A stretch of DNA of 64,000 nucleotides from Casuarius casuarius. Its lineage: Eukaryota; Chordata; Aves; Casuariiformes; Casuariidae. The notes beneath the pieces were generated by a model. It was given only the letters and a program-made list of their open reading frames with translations. It was not told where the DNA came from and did not search any database. Made by a program: the position numbers and the translations under genes. The stretch lies in contig PTFA01000273.1 of assembly GCA_003342895.1 (NCBI GenBank), forward strand, positions 990,954 through 1,054,953, in the 5' to 3' direction. Shown piece by piece: positions 1 through 13,100 of the stretch. Position 1 is the first letter of the stretch. The number at the start of each line of letters is the position of its first letter.

Positions 1-3000
1 TTAAACATAGATCTATTTACTTACACATGGTAAGTCATCAGAATAAAATTAAGAAAAATAACTTCAGGATCAGCATTTCTTTCAGAGTCAAAGCTTTTTA
101 CATCTCTCAGCCTTATTAAAATCATAAAGCTTAATTTAAAAAAAAATATCTGTTCTGAACAAGGAAAATTGCAAAGATCTGGTTAATATTGCCCATTATT
201 TGCTGAGCCTATTTTTGTTAACAGTTCTTTGTGGAGGATTCTCTAGAGTGTCTCTACCATACTCTAGTTGCAACAAGGCTAAATGGTCTGTTGAATTTTT
301 CTCAGCACAGCATGGCATGAGATTGGATAAGCAAGAAATGATGTGTACACATACATGTTTTTATACATAAAACATTAAAATACATACATATTATAGTTTG
401 ACACAAGCCTTTTTAGGATAATTATTAAATACTTTGCATAGGAGTTCTCAGAGACCTCCTCTCTGAGAGATAAGGCCTCTCATTCCCAGCTGATTTAATG
501 CTTATGCTTCTTCCTAACATTTTTATATGCTTCTTCCTACAGGAAAACATGAAAGCACACAGGTTCCTTTACCTTCGAAAAAAATACTCAGACACATTCC
601 CTTTTTTAATAATTTTGGAAGCTGCCAATATTTTAAGGAATTTTCTTACTTATTTTTCATTTAAATAACTATCCTCTTTGCAAATAACATAGGAAAAGCC
701 TCCGGAATTACACAAATGACTTGAAGTCATAAAAACATTTTTTGTCTAATCGGGAAGAGGAAAAACTTACTCTATTTTAACTTTACCAGTGGAAGATAAT
801 GTAAGAAATAGATACTACTATTGCTTTGGAAAAAATAAGAGAAAGGCCTCTGGTGTGAAATGGTGGGAATGACAGTGAAAATTCAGCACCTTTCTTTCAT
901 TCTAAGTAGGCTGCTGTTTAGCTACCAGATCTTAGGAGATACAAATGTGTGAGAAGCAGGAATTCATTTCTAGATCTAAACTTGCACAAATGCAAACTAA
1001 CCTATGTCATCCTTTATATGAATTATAGAAGGAATTGGAACATACTTCTAAATAAAAAAGGATACACTGAATACAAAGAACATGAAAAACTATCATTACC
1101 TGTAATACCTAAAAGGTTGCTCATTTAACTTTTTAAAAATCTGTTTTATTGATAATCTCCTAAAAATGTTAACCTAAATTGTTATCTGGCCTCAGCACAT
1201 CTTTGCGAGAAAGAATAAATAATTCTTAGTACATTTGAGTATTTTCCTGATTTTAATATTTGCTAAAGCTCCAACACTCTCACGAGAATAGTCTGGAGTA
1301 AATTCCAATGCTTTGGAAATAAGATAGGCCACGAAGAACAAAGGCTCATGATAACAATCATGAATCACAGGACCAAAGGAGACATGGTCTCTTGAGTTAA
1401 AAGTTTATTTTAATTGAGTTGTGATTATATTACCATTAACAGTCAAAATAATATTTAAAGTATAAGCCTTGTTCCCTAAAAGCTGAACTCTGCACTGTAA
1501 TACTGTAATGATAAGGAGAGAAAACTCAAAATAATTCATTTTGCCAGTATTCTTATGCTAATTTAAAAAACTAGCAAGGAAAACACTAGTATCATCAGCC
1601 ATAATATAATGAAAATGAGAGAATATGAAGTGCTGAGTATCATTACTTGTAAAATCCAGTGGCTGCTCTTGGAACTTATTTTAAATCTGTTTTGCTGGTA
1701 ATGTTCTCAAAACAATAATCTGAACAAAACTCAGAAAAATTAGGAAAAAAGAGACCTGTGGCAAAAATATATTATTAGCTCATCTATTTTTCTAACAAAC
1801 AGAAGAAGGAAGCCTCAATTCTTAAAGCATAAAATGAGAGGAGATGAAAGACTGAGTTCTGCCTATTTCCACCAATTTGTGGACTGGTTAAATCATGGAA
1901 GCTTTAAATGATTATTATACATAGGTTGTCATTTATCCCTTACTCTGAAGAAAATAGATAGAAAAGCTCCTTTTGAATGCAAAATGCAATATATAAGGCT
2001 GTTCTCTAAAAATCAAACCATGAGCTCAAAGCTAGCCAACTTCCATTATTTGTTTGCAAACTACAGAAAAAAATGCTCACCCGCAAAAATCCAGTACAAT
2101 ACAGTGCAGTCCATATTAAATCATATCTATTTCAACTACTCTTTAATACTGTAAAAGCCAAGCTATTTTAGAACAGATGTTTAAAAAGAATCTCAATATA
2201 TAATGGCAGTGAGAAAACAAATTAAATTTCAATATAAACCATTCCAAAAATCATGTTTTCACATTAACTTTACTCGAAATTCTAAAATGTTCATCTATAG
2301 TCACTGAACTGCATTTGAAATTCACGTTTTTTTGCTCCAGTTATGGAATTCATTCTTTATCCAGTGGTGCTACATCGCTTCTCAAGCAGAAGGCAGATCC
2401 TTATGGGCTTTGGCTTTTTTTCTAATGAAGCTTTTAGTCATATGGTATAATTTACTATGACTATTTTTGCTGATCTAAGAAAAGAAATAGTTAACATATA
2501 GTGGCATATAGTCAAAACCTGGGTTAGCAGTAAGCATATATTGCTTAGCATAGAGAGCTATTAAAGGAGGACTTTCTTACAAAAATGAACTAGCAAGACC
2601 CTCTAAGTTTTCCAAATTTGCTTTAGGCCAGGATTTTAACTTGCTGTTGTAACCTGATCTTCAAGTTTTGACAAAGCATTAGAGTATCTAATGACCTTGT
2701 GTATTTCAGAAATAAATCCTTCCCCTTGGTATACTTGACGTTAGTCTTGGCTGTTTCTATGAAAAGGAAAACAAAGAAAGCCTAAACCTTAAAACTAATC
2801 ACTTAGCAGAAACCTAGGAAAAAATGATTTTACTCATAGCAACAAAGCACAACTGCAAACACGAAAATTTTCTATAAAACTAGAAATTTAAGCATGCTAA
2901 AATGACAAAAGGTGACTTACACGAACAGAATGTCTGCTCCAAATGATGTTAACATAATCAATACATGAAAATGTCAGCATGGAAGTATTGCTAGTAAACA

Positions 3001-4994
3001 TTACTCATTTTCTTGAATCTCAGACCAAGGATCTCAAGAGCAGAACGGTTTAAACTGTATTCTAATTTGATAGAATTAAAAATCATAATCAACTCTAGTT
3101 TTGGATAAACTGTAGAAAGGAAGTGTTTTGAGAGACTCCTTGCTTTCTATCAGAAAAAAAACAAGGCTGAGAATAAAATCTCCTAACCATTCTCTTGTAT
3201 TTTGCCACATTATCATTACACACCCTTTTGAAAGTCAGCTCATGTAGGAGCTGAGGACACTGTGAGGCCTTTTACAAGCAAGCTCTTTTTAGATATATAT
3301 ACACAATACCCAATCACTTAAAAAAGTTGAAATATGTTTTGCTTAGTTAGTTTTAAGTCAATATCTAAAGCTGATAGATGTCTAGTTTCTCTGATTCAGT
3401 CCTCCACCTGGTAAAATAACGAAACTCTCACAGATTTATACAGCTTTATGTTGTTTATTCATTTATTATTATTTAGTTATATCAAAGAGCAAGAGCAAGA
3501 CAGAACAAATTTTTTTTAAAAAGGTTTCAAGAGATTTAGTACTGAGGAATGGTTAACAACTTAATCTTACTTTTATTGAACTATTTGTCTTAGACTGGGG
3601 GAAGGTAATAATGATACGTTTTCCAAAATAAGAAAGTTTTGTCTTGACATTTTCTTAAGTTTGGATGGAAAATATAAAATAATCACATAAAAATATTACA
3701 TTGCAATCTTGTCTATTCATCTCAACATTTCTTGACTTAGCAGAAACAGGAAACAGATTCTGCCCCTTCTGGCAATGTCCTAGGGATGGAGAGAGATAGA
3801 AATTTTATTTGGAATGGATTTTAGGCATAAAGGACATGGATATTCTTGAACTTCCTCAAAAACACAGAGAAGTAAATTATAAGATTGTTAAGCATATAAA
3901 ATCATTTTCTTCCTCCCCTCCTCTCAGAATTTCTGGCATGGGTAACTAATAAATCAGAAATGTATTTACAAAAGAAACCTAGCAGACTTGATCTTTATTA
4001 TTTTTAAACAGATATCAGAAAGAACTTGAACAGAAGACAGTGATGTTAGAGGTTAATTTTCTAGGCACTGGAGAGTAACAATGAAAACAAAATATATCAT
4101 CTTTCATCCTTTCTTCAAGGAAAGCCAGGACACATCATATATGTGCAAGCCTTTAAAATACTTCTCCTTAAATGACTGCATTTAAATGTTAGATGTACAG
4201 TGTACAGATTATACACAAAAATTAAAAATATAAATCCTAATTTGTATATAAAAATATGTTACCAGCACCAATCTGTGTGTCTAAAAATGCTCAAGCTTGC
4301 CTTCTGATATTTACAGAATAAATCTGTATATCCTAAAAGGAAAAGATAAGGACATCATGCCTGTCTCATTTGCACTTGTCCTTCAAAGAAATCAACAGAA
4401 AGCAAGCATCTCAAGAGAGAAATAAAAACTTTAAATATTATATAAACATAAAGACATAGTACAACTGGATAGAGACAGCTCTGGTAGGAAATAAAACTGT
4501 AACTAAAGAGCAAATATAACTGAAGAGCAAATAAGGCAACACCGAAGAATCACTCTGCGGCTTGAAAAACCAAGCCATAAAGTCTAACTGCATAAGTCCA
4601 AATGTTGTCATCACTCTCTCTGGGCTCCTGTAATCTTACAAATTTTTTTGGTCACTGACTGAACTTTACCACATAGAACATGTCAGTGTCCCTTGCAGCA
4701 CTATTTCCATCTACTCCCTTTTCTAGGACATTTTTATAGCATTTAGGGGAAGTGGGAAGTAAGTGGACATGTCCTGGAGTAGTCACATTGCCTCTTATTC
4801 CTCCTGGAGATTTCCTAGGTAAAGTAAATTGAGTAAATGTCTCCAGATGGTGATTTTAATGTCGCAGATCCTCTGCACACCTTCCCTATACTGTGTATTT
4901 TAAACAGATATGGCAGAGCTGAGAAATTAAAAAGAAAACTCAAAGTATTAAAGAAAAATGGATGGGAAGCTCCGTTACTGAGATTATTTAAATA
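1..4994. other. AT-rich non-coding DNA, no gene seen
   Basis: This stretch has A/T-rich composition, frequent stops in all six frames and scattered short A or T runs. I found no recognisable repeat, RNA gene or coding exon in it. It is typical of a deep intron or intergenic DNA in a bird-like genome. A 70-base minus-strand segment at 2921-2990 has splice-like ends and one open frame, but it is treated as a chance exon and recorded under rejected items. Confidence 0.6.
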
Positions 4995-5116
4995 GATTCA
5001 ACACAGTCCTGAAGATAAGCAGTACTGTCAGGAACAGTCCTGCTTTGTGAAGGATTTGAACTATCTGATCAACAGGAATAGGTCTTTTCCAACTCTAATT
5101 TCTTTGTGTATCTGTA
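4995..5116 (+). repeat. CR1 LINE 3' fragment (old, degenerate)
   Basis: The segment carries the ordered landmarks of an avian CR1 3' end: 'cagtcctg', 'cctgctttgtgaaggatttg', 'gaactatctgatc', 'ggtcttttccaac', then a decayed tail. In the usual CR1 consensus these correspond to the 'ctgctttgagcaggg..ttggactagatgatctccagaggtcccttccaacc' stretch. Divergence is clearly high, so this is an old, inactive 5'-truncated copy. The left boundary is approximate. Confidence 0.75.
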
Positions 5117-6340
5117 ACGCTTATTCTGGAATCTCTGACTTCATTAAATCAGCAAAAAGAACATATATCACTATCTTAGGTAATGAAAATAGCACTGCAC
5201 CTGAAGAAGAGACATACCTCTATTAAAGAAAAGGGGAGAATTAACAAGATCTTGTAGCTCTTTACAGACTGAGATAATTACATTTCAACATTAAGGAAAA
5301 GGAAACAAATCCACTGATTGCAGAGGTGCAAAAAAACAGTTTAGCCAAAACTCCTGAGACTGTGCTTTCCAAATACATTCATAGTGTGCATGAAAAGCAC
5401 AGAATGATTTCTTGAATCTTACAGCTTTTACCAGTAAAGCTGCTTAAAGATAGAATGTGGATTCCTTGACTTGTTCTAGCAATCTACTACCCAATTTTCT
5501 ACTCTGTGTATGAGATTCATAAGAAGAATTGTATTGTTTGATATTTGATAATTGTTTAAAGTAAATTGTTGATTTATTCTGCTGATAAATAGCACTAAGA
5601 AATCTTGTTCCTATTTTTCACTCCAAAAGGAACTAGCTCAAGTAAGTAAATAACTATTAGTAACAAAGATTTGATACTGTTTTATTTTTCATATTCACCT
5701 AACCCAGGCAAACTGTGTGTGAACAGCTACTACTTTCATTTGGCAATATTTTTAACTCGTTAGACTTTTTCTTTTCTTTCTTTTTTTTTTGTTAAGGAGC
5801 TACACAACTGAACTTTCTAAACAAGAGAATCCAAGGTGATTGGATAAGGCATGATCAATTGGTCAACAATTGTGAGTAAGACTGTCAGACCCTTACTCTG
5901 GTTAAATGACTGAAAGTCAGGACTAAGTGTGCTGCGTAAAAGGCATTACACTGGTGTCAAACTATATTTTATACAGAAAGAAGCCAGGTGAAAAAGGAAC
6001 TAGTATGACTCAGTTAAAGTTTTTCCTACTAGCTGAATCAGGTGAGCTAGAAAACAAGGTAACACCTTGGCTCTTCAGTCAGGAAACTACAGAGGTTGAA
6101 AGAATTTCTCCTCTGACCACTGCAAGTTTCTCAGAATCACAGCAGATGGAAGGTTAAATCAAAACAGATATTTCTGAATCACCTCACTAGTTCCAAGCCA
6201 TGAGGTTACAGAAAGTCAGCCAAGCAGTTCTACGATCTCCTACGGAAATATGGCCATAACTCAAATATTATCTATTAAACAATAAAATAAAAAAGCACTT
6301 CCATGATCCAATTCTTAACTGGCCAATAAAAAGCAGGTGT
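5117..6340. other. Non-coding spacer between two CR1 relics
   Basis: The stretch holds an AT-rich sequence with a T-rich tract near 5770-5790. An open frame at 5927-6157 gives a 76-residue translation with no recognisable domain and is judged a chance ORF. Nothing else is supported. Confidence 0.6.
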
Positions 6341-6422
6341 CCTGGGGAGGCCATGAGATGACCTAGACTTTGCAAAATCTGCAGAGGTCCTTTCCAACCT
6401 CAACTATTTTGTGATTCTGTGA
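6341..6422 (+). repeat. CR1 LINE 3' end
   Basis: A clear CR1 3' terminus: 'ctggggaggccatgagatga', then 'cagaggtcctttccaacctc', then 'attttgtgattctgtga', which is the family's short terminal repeat unit. CR1 copies are almost always 5'-truncated, and this one keeps only the last 80 or so bases. It lies in the same orientation as the copy about 1.3 kb to the left. It is the strongest single pointer to a sauropsid, especially avian, genome. Confidence 0.92.
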
Positions 6423-9400
6423 AATTAAACTTACTATTGCAAGTGACTGGCATTTCTCCCTTTTTGCTCATATTCTAAAACTCCACACAGTAGTACGTAT
6501 CCTATTCTTTCCAAGACAGTATTTTTGTAATCTTCTAAGAAATATTTCATTTAGTTGATAAAGGATGAATAAGAATGATCTATAGACCCTGATAATACTG
6601 AGTATCTGGCTTTTAGGTCTATATATTGCATGAATTTCCAACAGGCTTACACCATAAAGCTAGCTGGCTCTTGAAAATCAGAAGAGCTGTATGTTAGCTG
6701 AAGTACACAAGAGTATGAAAGTAATACCATTCTGTCATATGAGATGAGCCCTAGTAAATATTAGGAATAAGTATCCTGCAGAAAAGGTCATATAGACAAC
6801 GTGCATGTGTGGGGCTCCATACTAACCAGGACACTAGGAATGAAAATAGGAAGTTCATTTCTTTTTTAATGAAATTCAGAGAACCAAACTAACTTATTTA
6901 TATATGCATCTTTCATTATAATATATACTGTATTAGTGTCTAAGAATGTGCATCACAAGACTATTACATTTGATATATAGCCCTGCTTCTTTTAACAATT
7001 TTTACCCTTCACTATAGAGAAAACTTTTTTTCATCAGTGTTCAGATGTACAGCAGTTTTTATTTGTTAAAAAACAGTCTGAATTGTTATACTTTACAGTT
7101 TTGGTCATCACACACTCTCCTGCATGCTCACATACTCGTCTCTGAAAAATGCTGCAGAACAAGCAAAATTAATGTCCAGACTAAAGGCCAACAAACATAA
7201 CATGCCAATGACTGTGTATCACTATGACCATCGGGAAACTGAAAGAGCAGAACCAAGATCCTTTGCTAAGGTTCTTTGTGCTAGCCACAACTTCAGTTCA
7301 CCTTCATATAACACTCCATTATTTTAATTTTATGTCCCAGACATTTTAAATGTTCTCAGATATTCTTTGTCACACTCATCCTGAATATAGTGGCACAAAT
7401 GCACACACATAGTCTGGATATGAAGCTACAAACTGAGTATCATGCAAAGGCAGTGAAAGATTCCTACTGGCTGTAACAGAAGCTGAATGACTTCACACCC
7501 AACCTAATAGATCACTCACAGAAATTTAAGTGCCAGAGTATTCTCATTCATTTAAACAAGAGTACAGATGTGCCTGAAGTTAATTGGGCGTTAAAATGTT
7601 TTGTTATCTTGGCAGCATTCTAATATTCTAATTACTTTGCAAACAAGGAAAGCTTTTGTATAGGCATTAATGGTTTAAAGAACAACTTGAAAACACATAC
7701 AAATGGACATGTCTTTTACAAATTTCAGGCCTGGCTCTTTAAGACAGCATTCTTTACATTGCAGCAGCTAACAGTCCCAGAGGACAAAATATGAGAAAGA
7801 TTTTTAGTAGATTTTCAAACATGAAATTGAGCCTTCATTTTCAAAACAAAGTATTTTCCTTTAATTCAGTGCAATATAATGCAGGTACCATCTGGCATCT
7901 TTCTAAAATCACAAACAATTGTTCCTCTGTATGCTGTCAGTTTGCACTTCTTATTCCCATTTCTGTTGTGAAGATATTTAGACATCTTTCTAACACTTTA
8001 TCTAAGTACGCACTGACACAATACAAAGCTGGAAGATATTTGCCTTAACCAGTGCGATGAAGGTAACTGTACCAGTAATGACAATCCATGTAAAATCCTA
8101 TACTCCTGCATTCAGAATATGCCTTCCTTAACCTTACACTGATTCCCACAGTAGCTGTAAATAAGGGACATGGAAAAATATTGTTCTTTTAGAAATGGAA
8201 ACAAAAGTTTGTATACTAGGTTGGTGTTAAGTTGTTGATGGGTAGAAGGTAGCTAATTGCAGCTAGCTCACAAGATGAGCTTTAAGGTGAGGTTTACATC
8301 ATAATCTGTGAGAAGCTGCAATTTATTTAGGGTGAGTAAAAGAGAGCAACTGCTTTCTGAAATAGGTGGTATGACTTGAAGGATTGACTCCTGTTTGCTT
8401 CACTTTGACTTCCATCAGCTGGCAGTTCTGGCTGCAGAAAGCATTCCCAAATCACTACAGCAATGATTGGTGGTCCCAAGACCTGAGAAAAGCCGCAGAT
8501 CCCTGCAAATCCCACTGTTGTGTCTTCTGAATGCAGTTTGGAAAAATCCTATTACAGTTTAATATGTTACCATTCACAGGAAGAAAAAAACTGGTTCAAA
8601 CAACTGACATCTTTTTATACATAAACGTGTCTGTGAGTGAGTGAGTGTGTAAAAGGATACATGACAGATATTTGCACCCCTTATAAAACGAAAGTATATA
8701 AACTGATTTCTCAAACTTTGCTTCTTCAGTTTATACTGTCCTTCAATAACTAACTAAAAAAATTTTTGTTCTACAAATTAGGGACACCAGATGATTGAGT
8801 TTGCATGATTTAAGCTTCCTCAACTCTGGCTGAAAAACTGCAGCAAAAGGAACCCCCGGAAAAACAGATATCAAAATAATTGAAAAAAACAAAGCAAATA
8901 ATTCAGTGGTACTGTTCTTTATTCTAACTATTAAATGAGAAGCAGGTAAGGAAATGGGTTGAACAATGTGAACTGTGCTTTCAATTAGATATCAATTTAG
9001 AGCAAGACAATAGATTACAGTGCACAGTGATAAAGGCCTGAAACAACAGAGGAAGTCAGGAATATAAACCCAAACAATAGTGGTTAAAATATCTGAAATA
9101 TTTCACTATCATTAATGTTGGAGTAGTTCCTGTTATATGCAGCAGATAATGAATGTTTAAAGCACAAAAATGTCTGAATTCCTCTTGCTGCTCTTTACTT
9201 CTAAGATGTTGTCATAGGTCAGTATAATTAATTCCAGAATGGAATTAGGACTCTCTCTCATACTTAGTATTTCTGTGAAATTATTATCCCAAGACCCTAG
9301 CAATAGTGGTCCTTCTGTGAAGTGTACCTCTACTTTAACCCTTACAAACAAGTTTGCCTCCAAACAGTGAACATATATGTTTCACAGCATATTTCTCAGT

Positions 9401-10146
9401 TAGCAATGTGCATTGACAGTACAGCATTATCATGTTGCCCTCAAACTAAGTCAAATATTAACATCCTCATTCTCTATTCCTGTTAACTACAGCTACAGTG
9501 GGATCCATTTCTACATTCCTTAACTATTTGAGAAAAAGAAATGCTAATGAGATTAAAAGAAATGAAACCATAAGATCTCATCCTTTGCAATAATGTTGGA
9601 ACTATTGAAGTTTTGGGAACAAAACACTTACAGCAGGGATTTCCAAAGGAAGACAAACCCTTTCTAACCTACGGGAAAGATATTTAAACCATCTATTATT
9701 GTAGCTTTCCCTTCAGGATCATAAAGGACAAGGAAGGAAGCCTAAACATATCTAACTGGAACTGAAGAACAGGCCACACTGATTTATATTTGCTTGTATA
9801 GAGTTATCTCCAAGCATACTAACTATCTGTGTCTAGTGGATGGGTCTGAGGTTTTATTCTGTATTTCTTAGCCTAGCAGCAATCATATTGGGGTGGGGGC
9901 GGGAGAAAGGTACACCAACATATGCAAATCTAAATGTATTTCCAAAGTTTAAGGTATACTGGTCAGCCTCCCAGCACTGAGACAGGGCAGTCCCTCCACT
10001 ATACTTCCAGGCCCATATAGATTAGGACTTAATCTGTCTCTGCCCTGGATACTCCAGTTTTCAAAGTGTTCTGTGTCCACTAATCCTCCAACAAATTTCA
10101 GATTTAACTACAGAATTAAAAAATAGCTTTTGACACGTAATTCCTC
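6423..10146. other. AT-rich non-coding DNA with minor simple repeats
   Basis: I see no exon or gene. Small features are a short GTGA-type repeat at about 8633-8650 and a G-rich run at 9890-9910 (runs of 4, 5, 3 and 2 G). The open frames at 7124-7327, 7791-8048, 8327-8515 and 9157-9363 give unrecognisable peptides and are treated as chance. Confidence 0.6.
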
Positions 10147-10164
10147 TTTTTTTTTTTTTTTTTT
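10147..10164. repeat. Poly(T) tract, 18 bases
   Basis: An uninterrupted run of 18 T on the plus strand. It could be the decayed poly(A) tail of a minus-strand retroposon, but I recognise no element body next to it, so it is listed only as a homopolymer. Confidence 0.9.
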
Positions 10165-13100
10165 AATGTAACTGAAAGCAGGAGAAACAACTTGTTCAGT
10201 TTAAGGAGGTATATGTCTGTCTGCTCCAATTCTGCACTAAAGAGAGGTGTCCGAACTAAGCGCAGGCCAAATAGCCTTCTGTTAATGCCAACAAGACCAA
10301 CCAGGTAGCTCTTGCAAGCATAACTGTGAAGAGGGAAAAAACTCTGGCCATCCATAACACAACGCTCCACTTAGACTTAGCCAAAAATCTCCAACTTCAC
10401 TATTAGGTAAGAACATTGCAAACTATGATGTGAAACACCAGTATTCAATCAAATTTTAATATTTTTTTTCTAAAACCATAGATCTACTATAATATGGGTA
10501 ATGATTAAAAGTTTCAATATAACTTGGGAAATATCCAGATCATCTCAGCACAAAGTTGGCCTGGGTGATTAGGATATTAAGCAAATAAAAGTATTCCCTT
10601 AATAGCGGAAATATCCTTTGATTCCCTTAAAAAATTTGGAGCATTTGAAGCCACGGGGCCAATTCATTCAAAACATAAACCTCTAGCTGCCTTTTGTGTC
10701 TAAGTACAATATCTGCTAGTGCAGAGGAAACAGGAAAGAGAAAGAGAAATATGTATTCAAAAGATCTAATCAAAATTATTTTAAAATTCAACAGAAAGTA
10801 TTCTGTAAAGGCAGATCAGGAAAAATGAGCAACATATAATGTTATCATTTCTAGAAACAGTGGATAAAATTCACATTTTCATTATAAGGCCTCTGAATTA
10901 ACTTCATTTATTAAAATTGCCTGAAGTAGTAGCACTTTAAACATTATAATGTTACTATTTGTCAAAAAAAATCTTTGAGAAAACACCAAATGAATTAACA
11001 AAAAATAGAAATGACAGTCCCAATATGCACAGCTGCCAAAAATTAATAAAGATGGAACATCATATAAACCGTGGAATGCCAGTAAAGTGTGTGAATTGCT
11101 ATGGTATGTTTGTTTATGCTGTCCCCAACTGCTGCTTCACGACATCACAGACCAGATGCTATCAGTAAGCTGTGTTCATATACTCTAAGTATAAACATCC
11201 TGCCTAACTAGAAACACTCCTGGGAGTCATTAATTTGTGAATGATATCTCACAGCCATAACTACAGTTATAAATACTAATCAAATGAAATGACCTTGGCT
11301 ATCAGGGCTTACTTTGCTTCTTATTTTGCAAAACTCGTTTTTGCAAAAAAAGTGTTCCATTTTTTGAATGTATGAAAAGCTTTTTGCTAACCTATTTTGT
11401 TCAAGTAAGTGTCAATAAGAAGTACAAATCACCAGCAAGACATGCAGTGCAAGAAGACAAGTGTAGTTCTGTGATACAGTTAATTGCGAGGCACGGTTTT
11501 ATTCCAAAGTAAATGTGAGAAAGCTTACTTCCAAATGACAGCTAAATATTCTGCCCTGAGCAAAATAAGGAGACTTTAACCCTTATCTGGGCCTATATCT
11601 GAGCATCCAATTCTGAAAATCATCGTCAGGATAGCTATTTGAACGTACACACTAAGGTACCAATCACAACATCTATTTCTGGATCATATAAATCAGAGTA
11701 GCCAAGGGAAGATAATTCTATTGAGGCTGGAAAAAAAGGTGAAAATCACAACTGTTTTGGAAGAGAAGGAATAAAAGTATACTAAATAAAAATATAATAA
11801 AGTGGACAATAAATATGAAAACACTACATGTATTAAAATACCACTCCAAGTTTTTCTGGACTGATGACAAGTGGCATGCTAACATTCTCTGAGCAAAATA
11901 TTGTAGACGGTACTTTGATCAAGTGAGCCACAGTATATTCTTTGGATTTGATCATATTAGGGTGGGAGAAATGCTTATGAAGTGATGATGCAGATAAAAT
12001 CAATGTATAAGTCTTTCTAAAGGCATATGGACATCTTTGGCACTTTACTGCACACATACAAATCATTTCCCACCACCTGCAAAAGGTTTATGGCTCACTC
12101 TGCACCCTCGTATTAGCTTCACTGTAGTTGGAATCCATTATATGAACAGCATTATTTTTAGATGACAAACAAAAACAGAATGAACAGGAAAACCTAACTA
12201 AGGAATAATACATTTAGGAAGAGATAGGTAAATCTTAAATACCATTCAGAATATGTTAATAATTTTTTCCCACTCCAGTTCATCATGTGGTCCCCTCACA
12301 GGAATCATTCATCTTCTAGAAATTAACAGATTTTAGCACTTGAAAGAACCATTGCAATAGCTTCATGAGTTCTAAATCATATAGAACATGGACCTTCACC
12401 CACTAATTCTAGTATCAAGATAGTAACTATTTCAGCTCATGTCTGTATTTTAGAAAAACATCCAATCTTGATAGAATGACTCCATATAATGAACACTCCC
12501 CCGTATCTCTAGAAAATATATTCAGTGGTTAATTACCTGATTGTTAAAACGTACACTTTATTTCTGATTATGACTGCTTCAGCTTTGAGGTAAAGTGTAT
12601 GCAAATATTACCCTATAGGGCTGGAAACATAAAATGACTCCATCACATCTCCATTCCCAGAAGCAATCTTTTTGTTCCAACAGGCAATACTTTAAAGACT
12701 TATCTCAAATGAAGGTGTTCCAAGTGCAAGTGGGAAGCCTGGATAGCTGGAGGGCACCCCATCCAGTATTTGCTGACCACCTCATCTCTACCTCTAAAAT
12801 TATAACATGACTGAATTGCATAGTTTCACCTTGCAGAGAGAGCAATTAGTTTGGCTACTCCTCTCAGTGGAGACAGAACACTGGCCTCCCACATTTCAAA
12901 TACACAGCACCGGGGAAATTCTCCCATGCTGATTTAAACAATAAAGTTGGATTACATTTCATTTTACATCTCCTCCAACTGCTTTTCTTACCCACCACCA
13001 TACAAATCCCCATATTAGAAGAAATGCACATAGGAAACATGCAGTAGGGAAAAACAGAAATAAGTGCAAAGCATTTATTTTCTTGTTTAAATATTGCTAT

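Noticed and set aside
2921..2990. Minus-strand exon-like segment of 70 bases
   Set aside because: One frame is open and the donor is good, but the acceptor has little pyrimidine tract, and such chance exons recur every few kilobases.
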